Assembly (NCBI RefSeq): GCF_016785095.1
Contig: NZ_JAEKJB010000010.1
Coordinates: 310,001 to 374,000 of the forward strand
DNA length: 64,000 nt
DNA from: Alloalcanivorax marinus
GTDB lineage: Bacteria > Pseudomonadota > Gammaproteobacteria > Pseudomonadales > Alcanivoracaceae
Direction: 5' to 3'
Shown here: positions 62,977-64,000 of the stretch, one piece after another
Layout: each line of letters starts with the position of its first letter
How positions within the stretch are numbered: the first letter of the stretch is position 1
The notes under the pieces: generated by a model
The model's database searches: none
What the model was told of the DNA's origin: nothing
The model's input: only the letters and a program-made list of their open reading frames with translations
Program-made: the position numbers and the translations under genes

Positions 62977-64000
62977 TCAGTTTTCCCAGACCGGCGTGCG
63001 CGGCGCCGGCAGGCCGGTTTCCTCCAGACAGCGCGCCTTGATTTCCTCCAGCGTGCCACCCCGGTTGAACACCTCCTCGATGGGACCGCGCTGCTCCGCC
63101 ATCTCCTTTCGCAGGAGCTCGGTGGCGGCCTGATCGACCCGCCCCCTGGCGTCGCAGACCACGCCGTAACGGCGCGCCCCGCCCTGGGTCACCAGCCCCT
63201 TCAGCACATCGGTGCCCACCGCCGCCGGGTCCCGCTCCAGGGGGTCGCCCCAGCCGCCGCCGCCCCAGGTGTCAAAAATCACCAGGTCGCCCTTGGCCAC
63301 CTTGATGTTGTCGCACTTGGAGGGCAGCACCTGGCGCTCGCCGTTGGCCCGTATCAGTTCCTTGCGGCTGCGCTGGCCGGGCAGGCCGCCGTTGACGCCC
63401 CACGGATAGGTGAGCCAGCGGTCGTCGTGAATGGAGACCTCGCCGTCGGCGAGTAGCCGGTAGCCCACGCGGATGCCGTTGCCACCGCGATGCTGGCCGG
63501 CGCCACCGGAGTCGGCGATGGATTCATAGGTCTCGATGCGCAGCGGGAAATAGGCTTCCACGAACTCGTTGGGCACGTTGGTGAAGCCCGGCCACAGGCT
63601 GTGACCGTCCGGCCCGTCGCCCAGGGGCCGGCCGGGGATACCGCCGAAGCCGATCTGGAACAGCTGGAACCATTCGTCGTTGTCGTCGTAACCGGAGTAC
63701 ATGAAATGCGGCGAGTCGGAGAAGCCGGCGCCGCTCATCGCCTCCGGCGTGCCCTGGCCCAGCAGGCCGCCCATCACATCGAAAATACGGCCCAGCAAAT
63801 GGGTGCGGCAGGACAGCGCCGCCGGAAAGTCCGGCTTGAGGATCGAGCCCTGGGGAATACGCACTTCCACCAGATCGTAGAAGCCGTCGTTGAACAGGAT
63901 GGACGGATCGAACAGGTTGATGGTGTAGGCGCCGAAGAACATCTTGAACATCTCCTCGTTGAGGTAGAAGTTCACCGAGGACGGCGCCTGGGGGTCGGTG
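62977..64000 (-). CDS. Hydantoinase B/oxoprolinase family protein (5' end outside window)
   Basis: The reading frame is open from the stop at 62977 to the window end, giving about 341 C-terminal residues. It has the family segments NFYLNEEMFKMFFGAY, NDGFYDLVEVRIPQGS, ESIADSGGAGQHRGGNGIRVGYR and DTWGGGGWGDPLERDP. HyuB works with HyuA as an ATP-dependent cyclic-amidase (N-methylhydantoinase, oxoprolinase, caprolactamase). The partner hyuA should lie beyond the window. An internal GTG at 63975 is not the start. It leads the operon amidohydrolase-lipoprotein-leuC-leuD-activator. Confidence 0.9.
   Translation of the reverse strand, partial: TDPQAPSSVNFYLNEEMFKMFFGAYTINLFDPSILFNDGFYDLVEVRIPQGSILKPDFPAALSCRTHLLGRIFDVMGGLLGQGTPEAMSGAGFSDSPHFMYSGYDDNDEWFQLFQIGFGGIPGRPLGDGPDGHSLWPGFTNVPNEFVEAYFPLRIETYESIADSGGAGQHRGGNGIRVGYRLLADGEVSIHDDRWLTYPWGVNGGLPGQRSRKELIRANGERQVLPSKCDNIKVAKGDLVIFDTWGGGGWGDPLERDPAAVGTDVLKGLVTQGGARRYGVVCDARGRVDQAATELLRKEMAEQRGPIEEVFNRGGTLEEIKARCLEETGLPAPRTPVWEN

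Overview
The window is GC-rich DNA from a gammaproteobacterium. The gene order hemA-prfA-prmC-moeB / TPR lipoprotein-lolB-ispE-tRNA-Gln-prs-rplY-pth-ychF, together with divergent mreBCD-maf and gatCAB, is typical of the Pseudomonadales/Oceanospirillales. An Alcanivorax-like marine bacterium fits best, but this is inferred from gene order and protein style and not proven. There is one tRNA gene (Gln) and no rRNA, CRISPR array, insertion sequence or prophage.

Layout. 1-5164 (minus): mreB-mreC-mreD-maf-yhdP, a cell-shape and envelope operon in which maf overlaps yhdP directly. 5379-11690 (plus): gatCAB, an enoyl-CoA hydratase, a 0.5 kb scar holding a decayed piece of that hydratase gene, and an acetate/succinate CoA-transferase. 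11706-26525: a secretion and iron-uptake island. It holds a Slam (type XI secretion) outer-membrane protein and its TbpB-like secreted cargo, two tandem PKD-repeat lipoproteins, exbB-exbD-tonB, an STN-type TonB-dependent receptor, and the fecI-fecR signalling pair. Five promoters in this island share the motif (C/A)TGAAAAA-N15-CGTT, which I read as the binding site of the local FecI-type sigma factor. Fur-box-like sequences lie beside several of them, so the whole island looks like one iron-starvation regulon.

26729-31671: a cyclic-nucleotide-binding protein coupled to a LysR regulator, an orphan NitT/TauT-type binding protein coupled to a biuret-hydrolase-like enzyme, a GST, and a TetR regulator. 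31688-48704 is mostly housekeeping: DUF3999/DUF2339 membrane proteins, moeB-prmC-prfA-hemA, and the lolB to ychF block. 48583-55776 (minus) is a tightly overlapping seven-gene LPS/polysaccharide cluster with an O-antigen-ligase-like protein, four glycosyltransferases, a YrbL/kinase-like protein and an ELM1-type protein. An extensin-like peptidase follows.

56581-64000 is a putative catabolic island. A hydantoin-racemase-like gene and an NTF2-like gene sit behind a clear sigma-54 promoter with an upstream 9-8-9 dyad. Converging on them is a minus-strand operon: hyuB (cut by the window end), an N-carbamoylsarcosine/maleamate-type amidohydrolase, a small lipoprotein, leuC, leuD and a PrpR-like sigma-54 activator. 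The racemase-like protein lacks both expected catalytic cysteines, and leuCD appear without leuB, so the pathway may be an undescribed route for a cyclic amide or imide.
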